The notes under the pieces were generated by a model, which worked only from the letters and a program-made list of their open reading frames with translations, did not search any database and was not told the origin of the DNA. Both the position numbers and the translations under genes were made by a program. Shown here piece after piece: positions 9,105 to 17,996 of a stretch of DNA of 64,000 bases (positions are counted from its first letter, which is position 1; each line of letters opens with the position of its first letter). This stretch comes from Streptomyces chryseus (GTDB lineage: Bacteria > Actinomycetota > Actinomycetes > Streptomycetales > Streptomycetaceae): assembly GCF_014650755.1 (NCBI RefSeq), contig NZ_BMVO01000025.1:33157-97156 (forward strand), in the 5' to 3' direction.

Positions 9105-9365
9105 ATGGGGCGCGGCCGGGCAAAGGCCAAGCAGACTAAGGTCGCCCGCCAGCTGAAGTACAGCAGCGGCGGGACTGACCTGTCGCGTCTGGCCAACGAG
9201 CTGGGCGCTTCGACGACTTCGCAACAGCCGCCTAACGGCGAGCCGTTCGAGGACGACGACGAGGAAGACGACCCGTACGCACAGTACGCGGCTCAGTACA
9301 ACGATGACGAGGACGAGGACTCGACCGAAGAGTCCGGTCCGTCGGCCCATCGTCGCGGCGCTTGA
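9105..9365 (+). CDS. DUF3073 family protein
   Basis: 86 aa from the ATG at 9105 with a GAGGGGG ribosome site. The open frame runs upstream to 8946, but that part lacks homology and codon bias. The N-terminus is strongly basic (MGRGRAKAKQTKVARQLKYSS), followed by a short helical segment (DLSRLANELG) and a very acidic tail (EDDDEEDDPYAQY and DDEDEDSTEE). This basic/acidic layout is the hallmark of the actinobacterial DUF3073 family, whose function is unknown. The charge pattern suggests nucleic-acid or ribosome contact, which is inference only. It converges on purM across a shared terminator. Confidence 0.88.
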   Translation: MGRGRAKAKQTKVARQLKYSSGGTDLSRLANELGASTTSQQPPNGEPFEDDDEEDDPYAQYAAQYNDDEDEDSTEESGPSAHRRGA

Positions 9366-9399
9366 CGTCCGTACACCTCGAACAGGCATTACGCACGTG

Positions 9400-9432
9400 A
9401 CCCGGTCCTGGGGCCTCGGCCCCGGACCGGGT
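9400..9432. terminator. bidirectional terminator between DUF3073 gene and purM
   Basis: Long GC-rich hairpin: ACCCGGTCC...GGACCGGGT with the stem continued by GGGGC/GCCCC and one bulged T, then TTCTGTG. It serves the convergent genes ending at 9365 and 9452. Confidence 0.75.
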
Positions 9433-9451
9433 TCTGTGCTGCCACCGGCGA

Positions 9452-10546
9452 TTACTTCGCGTAGTCGCCCGTAAGCGTCGCGCCCGAGGCGTGGGCGCCG
9501 CGCTCGGTGATCTCTCCGGCGACCCAGGCGTCCACGCCCCGGTCGGCGAGGGTCTCCAGGGCCACGTCCACCGACGCCTCCGGGACGACGGCCATCATGC
9601 CGACACCCATGTTGAGGGTCTTCTCCAGTTCGAGCCGCTCGACCTGTCCGGCCTTGCCGACCAGGTCGAAGACCGCGCCGGGCGTCCAGGTGGAGCGGTC
9701 GACCGTGGCGTGCAGGCCGTCCGGGATCACGCGGGCCAGGTTGTTCGCGAGACCGCCGCCCGTGATGTGGCTGAAAGCGTGCACCTCGGCGGTGCGGGTG
9801 AGGGCCAGGCAGTCCAGCGAGTAGATCTTGGTGGGCTCCAGGAGCTCCTCGCCGAGGGTGCGGCCGAACTCCTCGACCTCACGGTCCAGCGCCCAGCCGG
9901 CGCGGTCGAAGACCACGTGGCGCACGAGTGAGTACCCGTTCGAGTGAAGACCGGAGGACGCCATGGCGATCACCGCGTCACCCTTACGGATACGGTCCGC
10001 GCCCAGCAGCCGGTCGTACTCCACCACGCCGGTGCCGGCGCCCGCGACGTCGAAGTCGTCCTCGCCCAGCAGACCGGGGTGCTCGGCCGTCTCGCCGCCG
10101 ACCAGGGCGCAGCCCGCGAGGACACAACCCTCGGCGATGCCCTTCACGATGGCCGCGACACGCTCGGGATGCACCTTGCCGACACAGATGTAGTCAGTCA
10201 TGAAGAGCGGCTCGGCGCCGCAGACGACCAGGTCGTCGACGACCATGCCGACCAGGTCGTGACCGATCGTGTCGTACACGCCCATCTTGCGGGCGAGGTC
10301 GACCTTGGTGCCGACACCGTCCGTGGCGGACGCGAGCAGCGGACGCTCGTAGCGCTTGAGCGCGGAGGCGTCGAAGAGACCGGCGAAGCCGCCCAGGCCG
10401 CCCAGGACCTCGGGGCGCTTGGTCTTCTTCACCCACTCCTTCATCAGCTCTACGGCGCGGTCGCCTGCCTCGATGTCGACGCCCGCGGACGCGTAGCTGG
10501 CACCGGTGCCCGCGTGCGGAGCACGCCCAGAAGATTCAGCAGACAT
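9452..10546 (-). CDS. purM: phosphoribosylformylglycinamidine cyclo-ligase (AIR synthetase)
   Basis: 364 aa, normal family length. PurM closes formylglycinamidine ribonucleotide to aminoimidazole ribonucleotide using ATP, step five of de novo purine synthesis. The AIRS N-terminal signature is seen in SYASAGVDIEAGDRAVELM, followed by LGGFAGLFD, SATDGVGTK, MVVDDLVVCGAEPLFMTDYI and LVGGETAEHPG; the C-terminal domain contains SGLHSNGYSLVR and HITGGGLANN. It lies 33 bp downstream of purF on the same strand, so the two form an operon. Its ribosome site is weak, which may point to translational coupling with purF. Confidence 0.97.
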   Translation of the reverse strand: MSAESSGRAPHAGTGASYASAGVDIEAGDRAVELMKEWVKKTKRPEVLGGLGGFAGLFDASALKRYERPLLASATDGVGTKVDLARKMGVYDTIGHDLVGMVVDDLVVCGAEPLFMTDYICVGKVHPERVAAIVKGIAEGCVLAGCALVGGETAEHPGLLGEDDFDVAGAGTGVVEYDRLLGADRIRKGDAVIAMASSGLHSNGYSLVRHVVFDRAGWALDREVEEFGRTLGEELLEPTKIYSLDCLALTRTAEVHAFSHITGGGLANNLARVIPDGLHATVDRSTWTPGAVFDLVGKAGQVERLELEKTLNMGVGMMAVVPEASVDVALETLADRGVDAWVAGEITERGAHASGATLTGDYAK

Positions 10547-10579
10547 TGCTGGGAACTTTCGTGTCGTGGAACGGGGGCG

Positions 10580-12103
10580 TTACGGGCGACGGAGCGCCTC
10601 GGCCGCGGCGTTCGCCGGGCCGGCCGCGAGCTCGGTCTCCAGAAGCTGCTTACCGAGCAGCTCGGGGTCCGGGAGCTCCATCGGGTACTCGCCGTCGAAG
10701 CAGGCGCGGCACAGGTTCGCCTTGGGAATGGTGGTCGACTCGATCATCCCGTCGAGGGAGATGTACGAGAGCGAGTCGGCGCCCAGCGAGGTGCCGATCT
10801 CCTCGATCGTCATGCCGTTGGCGATCAGCTCGGCGCGGGTCGCGAAGTCGATGCCGAAGAAGCAGGGCCACTTCACCGGCGGGGAGGAGATCCGGATGTG
10901 GATCTCGGCGGCGCCGGCCTCGCGGAGCATCTTGACCAGGGCGCGCTGGGTGTTGCCGCGGACGATCGAGTCGTCGACGACCACGAGGCGCTTGCCGCGG
11001 ATGACTTCCTTGAGCGGGTTGAGCTTCAGGCGGATGCCGAGCTGGCGAATCGTCTGCGACGGCTGGATGAAGGTCCGGCCCACGTACGCGTTCTTGACGA
11101 GGCCCGAGCCGTACGGGATTCCGCTGGCCTCCGCGTAGCCGATGGCGGCGGGGGTGCCGGACTCGGGCGTCGCTATCACCAGGTCGGCCTCGACCGGGGC
11201 TTCCTTCGCCAGCCTGCGGCCCATCTCGACACGCGAGAGATAGACGTTGCGGCCGGCGATGTCGGTGTCCGGGCGCGCCAGGTAGACGTACTCGAAGACA
11301 CAGCCCTTGGGCTTCGCTTCCGCGAATCGGGAGGTGCGCAGGCCGTTCTCGTCGATGGCGAGCATCTCGCCCGGCTCGACCTCACGGACGTACGCGGCGC
11401 CGCAGATGTCGAGGGCGGCGGACTCGGAGGCCACCACCCAGCCGCGCTCCAGCCGGCCGAGGACCAGCGGGCGGATGCCCTGCGGGTCGCGGGCGGCGTA
11501 CAGCGTGCCCTCGTCCATGAAGACGAGGGAGAAGGCGCCCATGACCTCGGGGAGGATCTTGGCGGCGGCTTCCTCGACGGTGAGGGGCTTGCCGTCGTCG
11601 TCCGTCTGGCCGGCCAGCAGGGCCGTGACCAGGTCGGTGTCGTTGGTCGCGGCGACCTGTGTCGCGCGGCCGTTCTCCTTGGGGAGGTCGGCGACCATCT
11701 CGGCGAGCTGCGCCGTGTTGACCAGGTTGCCGTTGTGACCCAGGGCGATCGATCCGTGCGCGGTGGCACGGAACGTCGGCTGCGCGTTCTCCCACACCGA
11801 GGCTCCGGTGGTGGAGTAGCGGGCATGACCGACCGCGATGTGGCCCTGGAGGGAGCCGAGGGAAGTTTCGTCGAAGACCTGCGAGACCAGTCCCATGTCC
11901 TTGAAGACCAGGATCTGGGACCCGTTGCTCACTGCGATGCCCGCGGACTCCTGTCCACGGTGCTGCAGGGCATACAGTCCGAAATAGGTGAGCTTGGCGA
12001 CCTCTTCGCCGGGAGCCCAGACACCGAAGACGCCGCAAGCGTCCTGGGGGCCTTTCTCACCGGGGAGCAGGTCGTGGTTGAGTCGTCCATCACCACGAGG
12101 CAC
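10580..12103 (-). CDS. purF: amidophosphoribosyltransferase (glutamine PRPP amidotransferase)
   Basis: 507 aa from the GTG at 12101-12103. It catalyses the committed first step of purine synthesis, PRPP + Gln to phosphoribosylamine. The class II amidotransferase nucleophile is Cys23 in QDACGVFG, so a 22-residue propeptide must be removed as in other PurF enzymes. RGQESAGIA and GHNGNLVN are glutaminase motifs. The PRPP-binding loop is VVVDDSIVRGNT. Cys residues in the C-terminal part (NLCRACFDGEYP) fit the B. subtilis-type iron-sulfur form. The start was chosen because the 72 codons upstream in the open frame have no family similarity. First gene of the purF-purM operon. Confidence 0.96.
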   Translation of the reverse strand: MPRGDGRLNHDLLPGEKGPQDACGVFGVWAPGEEVAKLTYFGLYALQHRGQESAGIAVSNGSQILVFKDMGLVSQVFDETSLGSLQGHIAVGHARYSTTGASVWENAQPTFRATAHGSIALGHNGNLVNTAQLAEMVADLPKENGRATQVAATNDTDLVTALLAGQTDDDGKPLTVEEAAAKILPEVMGAFSLVFMDEGTLYAARDPQGIRPLVLGRLERGWVVASESAALDICGAAYVREVEPGEMLAIDENGLRTSRFAEAKPKGCVFEYVYLARPDTDIAGRNVYLSRVEMGRRLAKEAPVEADLVIATPESGTPAAIGYAEASGIPYGSGLVKNAYVGRTFIQPSQTIRQLGIRLKLNPLKEVIRGKRLVVVDDSIVRGNTQRALVKMLREAGAAEIHIRISSPPVKWPCFFGIDFATRAELIANGMTIEEIGTSLGADSLSYISLDGMIESTTIPKANLCRACFDGEYPMELPDPELLGKQLLETELAAGPANAAAEALRRP

Positions 12104-12457
12104 ACCACCGAGTGTAGGCGAGATCGACCACTGGTCCGAATTGGGGATACGGGCGGCCGCCCCTCCCGGGCACCCGGCGCTTGACAGGTACGTGGTGCCT
12201 CCGTCAGGCTCCCGCCTCATGCAGCCCCTCGGTGACCTCCCGGTCCCGCTTGTGGAGCGCCGCCACGTCGACCTGGTCCGTGTCGCGAGCGCCATCTGTC
12301 GCCGCGCGTAGGCGCGCACACCGCCGCGCCCCGTAGTTCACCTCTCCGTTCCCCGGTGCCTCCGCGCACCGCTCCCCGCCCCGACCCGGCCCCGGCCGAG
12401 CGCTGATCCGCGCCGCCACGGGGCCCGGCCGGTGTGCCCTTCATCACGGGAGACCCT
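12104..12457. other. purF / sulfatase divergent intergenic region
   Basis: 354 bp holding the divergent promoters of purF and the sulfatase. A minus-strand frame at 12204-12419 has good G/C-ending codons in its last 30 codons (DTDQVDVAALHKRDREVTEGL...) and may be a small or decayed gene, but it lacks a start with a ribosome site, so I do not call it as a CDS. Confidence 0.35.
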
Positions 12458-13897
12458 GTGACCTCGCACGACCAGAAGCTGTCCCGGCGCGCCTTCGGGG
12501 CCGTCGTCGGCGCGGGCGCCGCGGCCGTCGGCCTGTCGGCCGGACCGGCGCTCGCCGCCCCTGGCCCGGGCCCTGCCCCGGCCGCCGCCGGTGCCGCCGC
12601 CGAGCGGCCTTTCCGGGCGGCCGCCGAGCGGCGCTCGCGGCGGCCCAACATCCTGTTCATCCTGGGCGACGACCTGGGCTGGGCCGACCTCTCCTCGTAC
12701 GGATCACCTCACATCCGTACGCCGCACCTCGACCGGCTCGCCCGCCAGGGGGTCCGGTTCACCGACGCCTACTCCGGGTCCGCGACCTGCTCCCCCACCC
12801 GCTTCAGCCTCTACACCGGGCGCTTCCCGGGCCGTACGAAGGGCGGGCTCGCCGAACCGATCGCCGACAAGTCGGTGGGGCTGGAGCCGACGCACCCCAC
12901 GCTCGCCTCGCTGCTGAAGGGCGCCGGGTACGCGACGGCGCTGATCGGCAAGTGGCACTGCGGGTATCTGCCGGACTACAGCCCGACGCGGTCGGGCTGG
13001 GACGAGTTCTTCGGCAACTTCGGGGGCGCGCTGGAGTACTACTCGAAACTGGGTCTCGGCGGGGAGTACGACCTCTACGAGGGTGACACCCCGTACAAGG
13101 ATCTGCGGTACTACACGCGGGTCCTCACCGAGCGGGCGAGCGAGTACGTACAGCGCGGACACGACAAGCCGTGGCTGCTGAACCTGAACTTCACCACTCC
13201 GCACTGGCCCTGGATCGCCGACGGTGACGAGGAGCAGAGCGCGGAGATCGTCCGGCGGATCAGGGCGGGCGACCGCGGGGCGCTGTGGCACCAGGACGGC
13301 GGCTCGGTCGAGAAGTACAAGGAGATGGTCGAGGACCTGGACCGGTCGGTCGGTGAGGTGCTGGGGGCGCTGAAGCGGTCGGGGCAGGAGAAGGACACCC
13401 TGGTCTTCTTCGCGAGCGACAACGGCGGCGAACGCTTCTCGTACAACTGGCCCCTCTCCGGCAACAAGTCCTCCCTGAAGGAGGGCGGCATACGGGTGCC
13501 GACCCTCGTGCGCTGGCCCGCCAGGATCGACGGCGGCCAGGTCAGCGACGTGCCGGTGTTCACGCCGGACTGGACGGCGACGCTGCTGGAGCTGGGCGGC
13601 GCGCGTCCCGATCCGGCGTACCCGCTGGACGGCGCGAGTCTCGCCGGGTACCTGCTGCGGGGTGAACGGGCGCCGCGGCGCGACCTGTTCTGGCGCGTAC
13701 GGGGTGAACGGGCGCTGCGGCGGGGCGAGTGGAAGTACTACCGGGGTCCCGGCGGCAAGGACCAGCTGTTCCGGCTCACCGAGGACGCGCGGGAGCAGGC
13801 GGACAAGGCGTCGGCCGAGCCCGGCTGGCTGGCCGCGCTGCGGGCCGCCTGGGAGCGGACGGACGCGGGGCTGCTGCCGTACCCGACCGTGCCCTGA
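12458..13897 (+). CDS. Tat-exported sulfatase (alkaline phosphatase superfamily)
   Basis: 479 aa from the GTG at 12458, which has GGGAG five bases upstream; a GTG at 12434 lies in frame but has no ribosome site. The N-terminus carries a twin-arginine signal (SRRAFGAVVG, then an Ala/Gly-rich core), so it is exported folded. The type I sulfatase core starts at NILFILGDDLGWADLSSYG. The sulfatase signature CSPTR (Cys111) is the site oxidised to formylglycine; HWPWIADG, DNGG and the GNKSSLKEGGIRVP block are also typical. It hydrolyses a sulfate ester, but the substrate cannot be read from sequence. Divergent from purF and alone in its unit. Confidence 0.9.
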   Translation: MTSHDQKLSRRAFGAVVGAGAAAVGLSAGPALAAPGPGPAPAAAGAAAERPFRAAAERRSRRPNILFILGDDLGWADLSSYGSPHIRTPHLDRLARQGVRFTDAYSGSATCSPTRFSLYTGRFPGRTKGGLAEPIADKSVGLEPTHPTLASLLKGAGYATALIGKWHCGYLPDYSPTRSGWDEFFGNFGGALEYYSKLGLGGEYDLYEGDTPYKDLRYYTRVLTERASEYVQRGHDKPWLLNLNFTTPHWPWIADGDEEQSAEIVRRIRAGDRGALWHQDGGSVEKYKEMVEDLDRSVGEVLGALKRSGQEKDTLVFFASDNGGERFSYNWPLSGNKSSLKEGGIRVPTLVRWPARIDGGQVSDVPVFTPDWTATLLELGGARPDPAYPLDGASLAGYLLRGERAPRRDLFWRVRGERALRRGEWKYYRGPGGKDQLFRLTEDAREQADKASAEPGWLAALRAAWERTDAGLLPYPTVP

Positions 13898-13993
13898 GGG
13901 GTGGTGGGGGAGATGTCGTGGTTTAGCGGACGCCGCGCGTGATCACGATCTCCTCCCCCACTGTTTTCGTTTCGCGGCGGAAGGAACCCCCAC

Positions 13994-15094
13994 ATGCAGT
14001 CGACCTCCCGAGTCCGTCTGTCGGCCCTCGCCTGCGGCGTCGTACTGGCGTCGGCGGCGCTCCCCGCCGCGACGCACGCCGCCCAGGCGCCCGCCGACCG
14101 ACGCACCGTGCAGGTCGTGATGGTGGACTTCAGCGACAGCGGGTTCACCGACGCCGCCGGGCTCAAGCCGGCTCTGGAGGCCGCGTACTACGGGAAGAAC
14201 GGTTCCCTGAACTCGTACTACGACGAGATCACGCGCGGCCGGACGGCCTTCGCCCCCGTCGGCGCCGACCCGGTGATCGGGCCGCTCACGCTCCCCATGG
14301 CCGCCGCGTGCGACAGCGGCCGGATCGCGGACGAGGCGCAGAAGGCGCTGGCGGCAAAAGGCGTCGGGGAGAGCGCGTACGACCATGTCTCGATCGTCTT
14401 CCCGAACGAGAAGGCCAAGTGCGCGTACGCCGGCCTCGGCACGGTCGGCGGCGGGAAGACGTGGATGCCGTCCCAGCACTTCTCGATCGACGCGCTGGTC
14501 CACGAGTTCGGCCACAACCTGGGCTACCACCACCAGAAGCGGCTGCGCTGTCCGGACGGGGATCTGGGCGCCGGCTGCAAGGAGGACGGCGACAGCCGCA
14601 AGTCGGTCATGGGCGGCGGGCATGCGGCGGCCGGTCTGTCGGCGGCGGAGCTGATCCACAACAAGTGGCTCACGGGCGACGAGCTCACCGACGTGAACGC
14701 GTCCGGTACGTACACGCTCCGTCCGCTGCACGGCGGCGGCACCGGCGTGCGCGCGCTGCGGGTCCCGCTCGGCGACAAGGACCAGCTCGTCGTGGAACTG
14801 CGGGCGCGGGCGGGCTCGCTCGACGAGGCGATCCAGGGGGTCCACGCCTACCGGGTGTCCGGGGGCGACTACACGCGGTCGGCACTGATCGACCCGACGC
14901 CGGGCGAGGGGAGGGCGGCGGACGCCGACGCGCTCAAGGCCGGTACGGAACTGAGCGACACCGCGCGCAAGGTGTCGGTGAAGGTCGTGACGTCGGGCGA
15001 CGCGGAGGCGACGGTCGCCGTCAGCGTGGCGGGGGCGGCGAGTGCGGGCACGGGTGCGGGGGCGGGTCCGGGAGGCGCGGTCCCGGCGAGCTGA
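13994..15094 (+). CDS. secreted zinc metalloprotease (M11 gametolysin-like)
   Basis: 366 aa. A Sec signal peptide (residues about 1-30, SALACGVVLASAALPAATHAAQA) precedes a mature domain whose zinc site is HEFGHNLGYHH starting at residue 170: His170, Glu171, His174 and a third His at 179 or 180. This HExxHNxGxxH pattern is that of the metzincin-like peptidase_M11/M6-type secreted proteases. A Met in the following region (RKSVMGGG) could be the Met-turn. The last 25 residues are a Gly/Ala tail. The substrate is unknown. It is a separate unit 97 bp after the sulfatase, ended by a strong hairpin. Confidence 0.82.
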   Translation: MQSTSRVRLSALACGVVLASAALPAATHAAQAPADRRTVQVVMVDFSDSGFTDAAGLKPALEAAYYGKNGSLNSYYDEITRGRTAFAPVGADPVIGPLTLPMAAACDSGRIADEAQKALAAKGVGESAYDHVSIVFPNEKAKCAYAGLGTVGGGKTWMPSQHFSIDALVHEFGHNLGYHHQKRLRCPDGDLGAGCKEDGDSRKSVMGGGHAAAGLSAAELIHNKWLTGDELTDVNASGTYTLRPLHGGGTGVRALRVPLGDKDQLVVELRARAGSLDEAIQGVHAYRVSGGDYTRSALIDPTPGEGRAADADALKAGTELSDTARKVSVKVVTSGDAEATVAVSVAGAASAGTGAGAGPGGAVPAS

Positions 15095-15096
15095 CC

Positions 15097-15118
15097 GGGC
15101 CCCGGAGTGCCGGGGCCC
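15097..15118. terminator. terminator between metalloprotease and META lipoprotein genes
   Basis: 9-bp perfect stem GGGCCCCGG/CCGGGGCCC (15097-15105, 15110-15118) with an AGTG loop, placed between two convergent genes. Confidence 0.75.
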
Positions 15119-15168
15119 CCGCCGCCCGCGCCCGCGACCGCTCGACCGGGGGGGCGCGGCTCCGGCGG

Positions 15169-16002
15169 CTACCTGGCGATCGCCATGGCCTCCAGGCCCT
15201 TGCCGTCCGCCCCGGTGAGGGTCAGGGCGCGCTCGCGGATCTCGTACTCCGCCTCGCCTTCGAGGACCTCCAGCAGGGCCTCCTCGGTGTTCATCACCGC
15301 CGGCGGGCACAGCTTCCGGGTCGTGGCGATCTTGGAGAAGGTGAGGGTGGAGCCCGAGACCTTCGCCTTGCCCGAGACGTTGTTGCAGCCGAGGTTCCCG
15401 CCCACGGACCCGTCCTCGCCGAAGAACAGCTTCGCCTTGGCCGCCGCGTCCTCGGGCAGCGAACTCGTGGTGTCGCCGTCCCGCACGGACTCCACCCGCC
15501 ACTCCGTCCCGAGGAGCCGCGCGTCGGGCTCCGGCTTTGTCTCGGAGAGGGCGATGCTGTCGCCCTCGGCCGTGGTCAGCGTCAGCCGGTCGTCCGCGAT
15601 CCTGGCCTTGAGCTCTCCGGCGAACGTGCGCTGGAGATGCTGCTCGAACTCCGCGACGCCCTTCGGGCAGCCGATCTCGGTGGTCTGGGCGGGCCCCACG
15701 GTGACCGTGTCGCCCTTGACCTTCACGTCGGCGCCGAACTGGTTGCAGCCGGTGTTGCCGCTGGCCCGGCCCTTGTCGTCGATCCGTACCGTGGCCTTCT
15801 CCGGCGCCGTCGTCTTCTTCCCGTCGACGGTCACGCTGTCGACGGTCCAGTCGATGCCGGAGAGCTGAAGGTCCGGCTTCACGGTGCCGTCACGTCCGGC
15901 GTCCGAGCCCGGCTCCGTGCCGCAGGCGGCCAGGGTCAGGAGGGCGAGGACGGTGACGGCGCCGGTGAGCGGGCCGCTGATGCGGGTGCGTGACGTATCC
16001 AT
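15169..16002 (-). CDS. lipoprotein with two META (HslJ-like) domains
   Basis: 277 aa from the ATG at 16000-16002; the open frame runs on upstream as a shadow. The signal peptide ends in the lipobox LAAC, so the mature protein is lipid-anchored outside the membrane. Two META domains follow in tandem: the first has SGIDWTVDSV and GRASGNTGCNQFGADV, the second LLGTEWRVESV and GGNLGCNNVSGKAKV, each with the family pattern of a G-(N)-GCN turn and a paired Cys (IGCP / LCPP). META proteins are linked to heat or drug stress and protein quality, but the precise role is unknown. It is 50 bp downstream of the methyltransferase gene and may be cotranscribed with it. Confidence 0.88.
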   Translation of the reverse strand: MDTSRTRISGPLTGAVTVLALLTLAACGTEPGSDAGRDGTVKPDLQLSGIDWTVDSVTVDGKKTTAPEKATVRIDDKGRASGNTGCNQFGADVKVKGDTVTVGPAQTTEIGCPKGVAEFEQHLQRTFAGELKARIADDRLTLTTAEGDSIALSETKPEPDARLLGTEWRVESVRDGDTTSSLPEDAAAKAKLFFGEDGSVGGNLGCNNVSGKAKVSGSTLTFSKIATTRKLCPPAVMNTEEALLEVLEGEAEYEIRERALTLTGADGKGLEAMAIAR

Positions 16003-16052
16003 GGCGATGGGACGGAAGCGGTGGGGTGTTCGGTTCCGCTTCCGCCGTCCCC

Positions 16053-16853
16053 TCACTCGCCCGGCGCAGCCCTCGTACCGATGACGACGGTGGCGTACAG
16101 CTCGTCGGACGTGACGACCCGGGGGACCAGACCGCCGCGTACGACGGTCTCGACGGCGCGCGGCATCTGGCGCTCGCTCGTCTCGAAGAGCAGGTGCCCG
16201 CCCGGCGCCAGCCACCGCGCGGTGTCCGCCGTCACCCGGCGCAGGACGTCGAGGCCGTCCGCCCCGCCGTCGAGCGCGACCCGCGCCTCGTGGATGCGGG
16301 CCTCCGGGGGCAGCAGGTCTATCTCGTCGGTCGGTACGTACGGCACGTTCGCCAGGAGTACGTCGACCCGCCCGCGCAGCGTCGTGGCGGGCAGCGGTGC
16401 GAAGAGGTCGCCCTCGTACACCTGCCCGCCGGCGGCGGTGACGTTGCGCCGGGCACACCGCACGGCGGCGGGGTCCACGTCGGCGGCGTACAGCTCGACC
16501 TGCTCCAGCGAGGCGGCCAGCGCCGCGCCGAGCGCGCCCGACCCGCAGCACAGGTCGACCACGACCGCCCGGGCGGGGGCGAGAGCCACGGCCTGCTCGA
16601 CGAGGAACTCGGTGCGCCGGCGGGGCACGAAGACGCCGGGGTCCACGGCGAAGCGGTGGCCCCGGAACTGGGCCCAGCCGAGGACGTGTTCCAGGGGCAG
16701 GCCCTCCGCGCGGCTCTCCACCATGGCGAAGAGGTGGGCGGCGTCGCGCGCGGCGGCGAGGAGCAGATCCGCCTCGTCCTCGGCGAAGACGCAGCCGGCG
16801 GCGCGCAGCCTGATGACGACGGCGGAGGGGGAAAGCGGCGGGGAGAGGGACAT
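16053..16853 (-). CDS. HemK/PrmC-like putative protein N5-glutamine methyltransferase
   Basis: 266 aa from the ATG at 16851-16853 with AAAGG eight bases upstream. It has a short helical N-terminal region, then a class I SAM-binding fold (VVVDLCCGSGALGAALA) and the position of the family's NPPY motif read as NVPY (LLANVPYVPTDE). A PRRRTEFLVE segment matches the usual P-R-x-x-TE region. HemK/PrmC enzymes methylate the Gln of the GGQ motif in release factors. The Pro-to-Val change and the short N-terminus mark this as the separate actinobacterial group annotated as putative N5-glutamine methyltransferases, so its target may differ. Confidence 0.82.
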   Translation of the reverse strand: MSLSPPLSPSAVVIRLRAAGCVFAEDEADLLLAAARDAAHLFAMVESRAEGLPLEHVLGWAQFRGHRFAVDPGVFVPRRRTEFLVEQAVALAPARAVVVDLCCGSGALGAALAASLEQVELYAADVDPAAVRCARRNVTAAGGQVYEGDLFAPLPATTLRGRVDVLLANVPYVPTDEIDLLPPEARIHEARVALDGGADGLDVLRRVTADTARWLAPGGHLLFETSERQMPRAVETVVRGGLVPRVVTSDELYATVVIGTRAAPGE

Positions 16854-17033
16854 GGGAAGCCTTTCGGGACACCTGGAGGCGCTCCCTCGGTCCCGGGTTC
16901 CGGCTCCTACGTCCGGTGGACCGCGCGGTCGCGAGAGGAGAGCACCCGACCTGACACAGCGGTAATGGGTCTCACCTCCTCGGTGCGCATGTCCTGCGTT
17001 GGCGTCGGCCACAGTACATGATCAACTCCCGGT

Positions 17034-17843
17034 TCAGCCGAGAACGGGCAGCAGTCCGGCCAGGCGCGCCCGTTCGCCGCTGGCGCCGACCTTCGCGTCG
17101 TCGACCGCGGCGTCCCACGTCGTGCGTCCCGTGGCGAGCCGGATCCAGGTGAGGGGGTCCGTCTCGACGACGTTGGGCGGCGTGCCCCGGGTGTGGCGGG
17201 GGCCCTCCACGCACTGCACGACGGCGTACGGCGGGACGCGCACCTCGACCGAACCGCCGGGCGCCTTCACGGCGAGGGCGTCGGCGAGCAGACGGGTGCA
17301 GGCGGCGAGCGCCTGGCGGTCGTACGGGACGGCGAGCCCTGCGGCGTGGTTCAAGTCGTCGGTGTGCACGACGAGTTCGACGGTGCGGGTGACGAGGAAG
17401 TCGTCCAGGCGCATCGCGCCGACGCGGGTCGCCAGGAGCCGGTCGTCCGGCGCGGCGGGCAGCAGCTCGGCGAGGCGGGCGCCGGTCCGCTCGTACAGCG
17501 CGTCGAGGTCGGGGGCGGACGCGGCGATCGACTTCGTGTCGTCGGAGATCTGGGCGGCGCGGGAGACGGTCGCGAACGGCCAGTCGAGCAGGGGCACTTC
17601 CTGCCGGGGCGGGGCGGGCTTCTCCAGGCAGGCGGCGACCGATCCGGCGCCCATGGCGATGTGCGCGGCCAGGTCGCGGACCGTCCAGTCCCCGAGGTGC
17701 GTGGGGAGCGCGAGCTGCGCGGGCGTGAGGTCGCGCACCGCGTCGTGCACGGCGCCGAACTGGATCAGGACCGCGGCACGGATCTTGCCGGCGTCGTACC
17801 GACGCGGGCGGGGGCGCGGGCGCTTCTGGGCAGCGGATGACAT
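17034..17843 (-). CDS. mycothiol-dependent maleylpyruvate isomerase-like / sterol-carrier-like protein
   Basis: 269 aa, cytoplasmic. The N-terminal part has the DinB-like four-helix features of the MDMPI family (THLGDWTVRDLAAHIAMG, then a TVELVVHTDDLNHA segment with the conserved His-Thr-Asp). The C-terminal part resembles the small sterol-carrier-like domain seen in the same proteins (ETDPLTWIRLATGRTTWDAAV). Family members use mycothiol or another small thiol as cofactor, but the reaction of this branch is not known. In S. coelicolor a similar gene lies between purF and purL as I recall, so the position is conserved. It starts with ATG and ends in VLG. Confidence 0.82.
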   Translation of the reverse strand: MSSAAQKRPRPRPRRYDAGKIRAAVLIQFGAVHDAVRDLTPAQLALPTHLGDWTVRDLAAHIAMGAGSVAACLEKPAPPRQEVPLLDWPFATVSRAAQISDDTKSIAASAPDLDALYERTGARLAELLPAAPDDRLLATRVGAMRLDDFLVTRTVELVVHTDDLNHAAGLAVPYDRQALAACTRLLADALAVKAPGGSVEVRVPPYAVVQCVEGPRHTRGTPPNVVETDPLTWIRLATGRTTWDAAVDDAKVGASGERARLAGLLPVLG

Positions 17844-17943
17844 GGCCCCGAGATTAGCCGCCGGCTGTGAACGCCCGCTTGTTCTCCGCGCGCCCGGGGT
17901 GCGAGGAGCGGGGTCCGGGAGGCCCGCTCCTCGCGGGCGAACG

Positions 17944-17978
17944 CTTCGGCCCCGGCCAGTGGCTGACCGGGGCCGAAG
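17944..17978 (-). terminator. terminator of the purSQL operon
   Basis: 12-bp perfect stem CTTCGGCCCCGG/CCGGGGCCGAAG (17944-17955, 17967-17978) with an 11-base loop, 18 bp after the purL stop. Confidence 0.8.
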
Positions 17979-17996
17979 AAGTGCTGCGGCGAGACG

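Noticed and set aside
12204..12419. Possible 71-aa minus-strand gene upstream of purF
   Set aside because: The last 30 codons have coding-like bias but there is no start with a ribosome site and no family. It is mentioned in the intergenic entry only.
16873..17012. N-terminal extension of the methyltransferase frame to 17012
   Set aside because: The codons before 16853 have no family similarity, and the ATG at 16853 has a good ribosome site.
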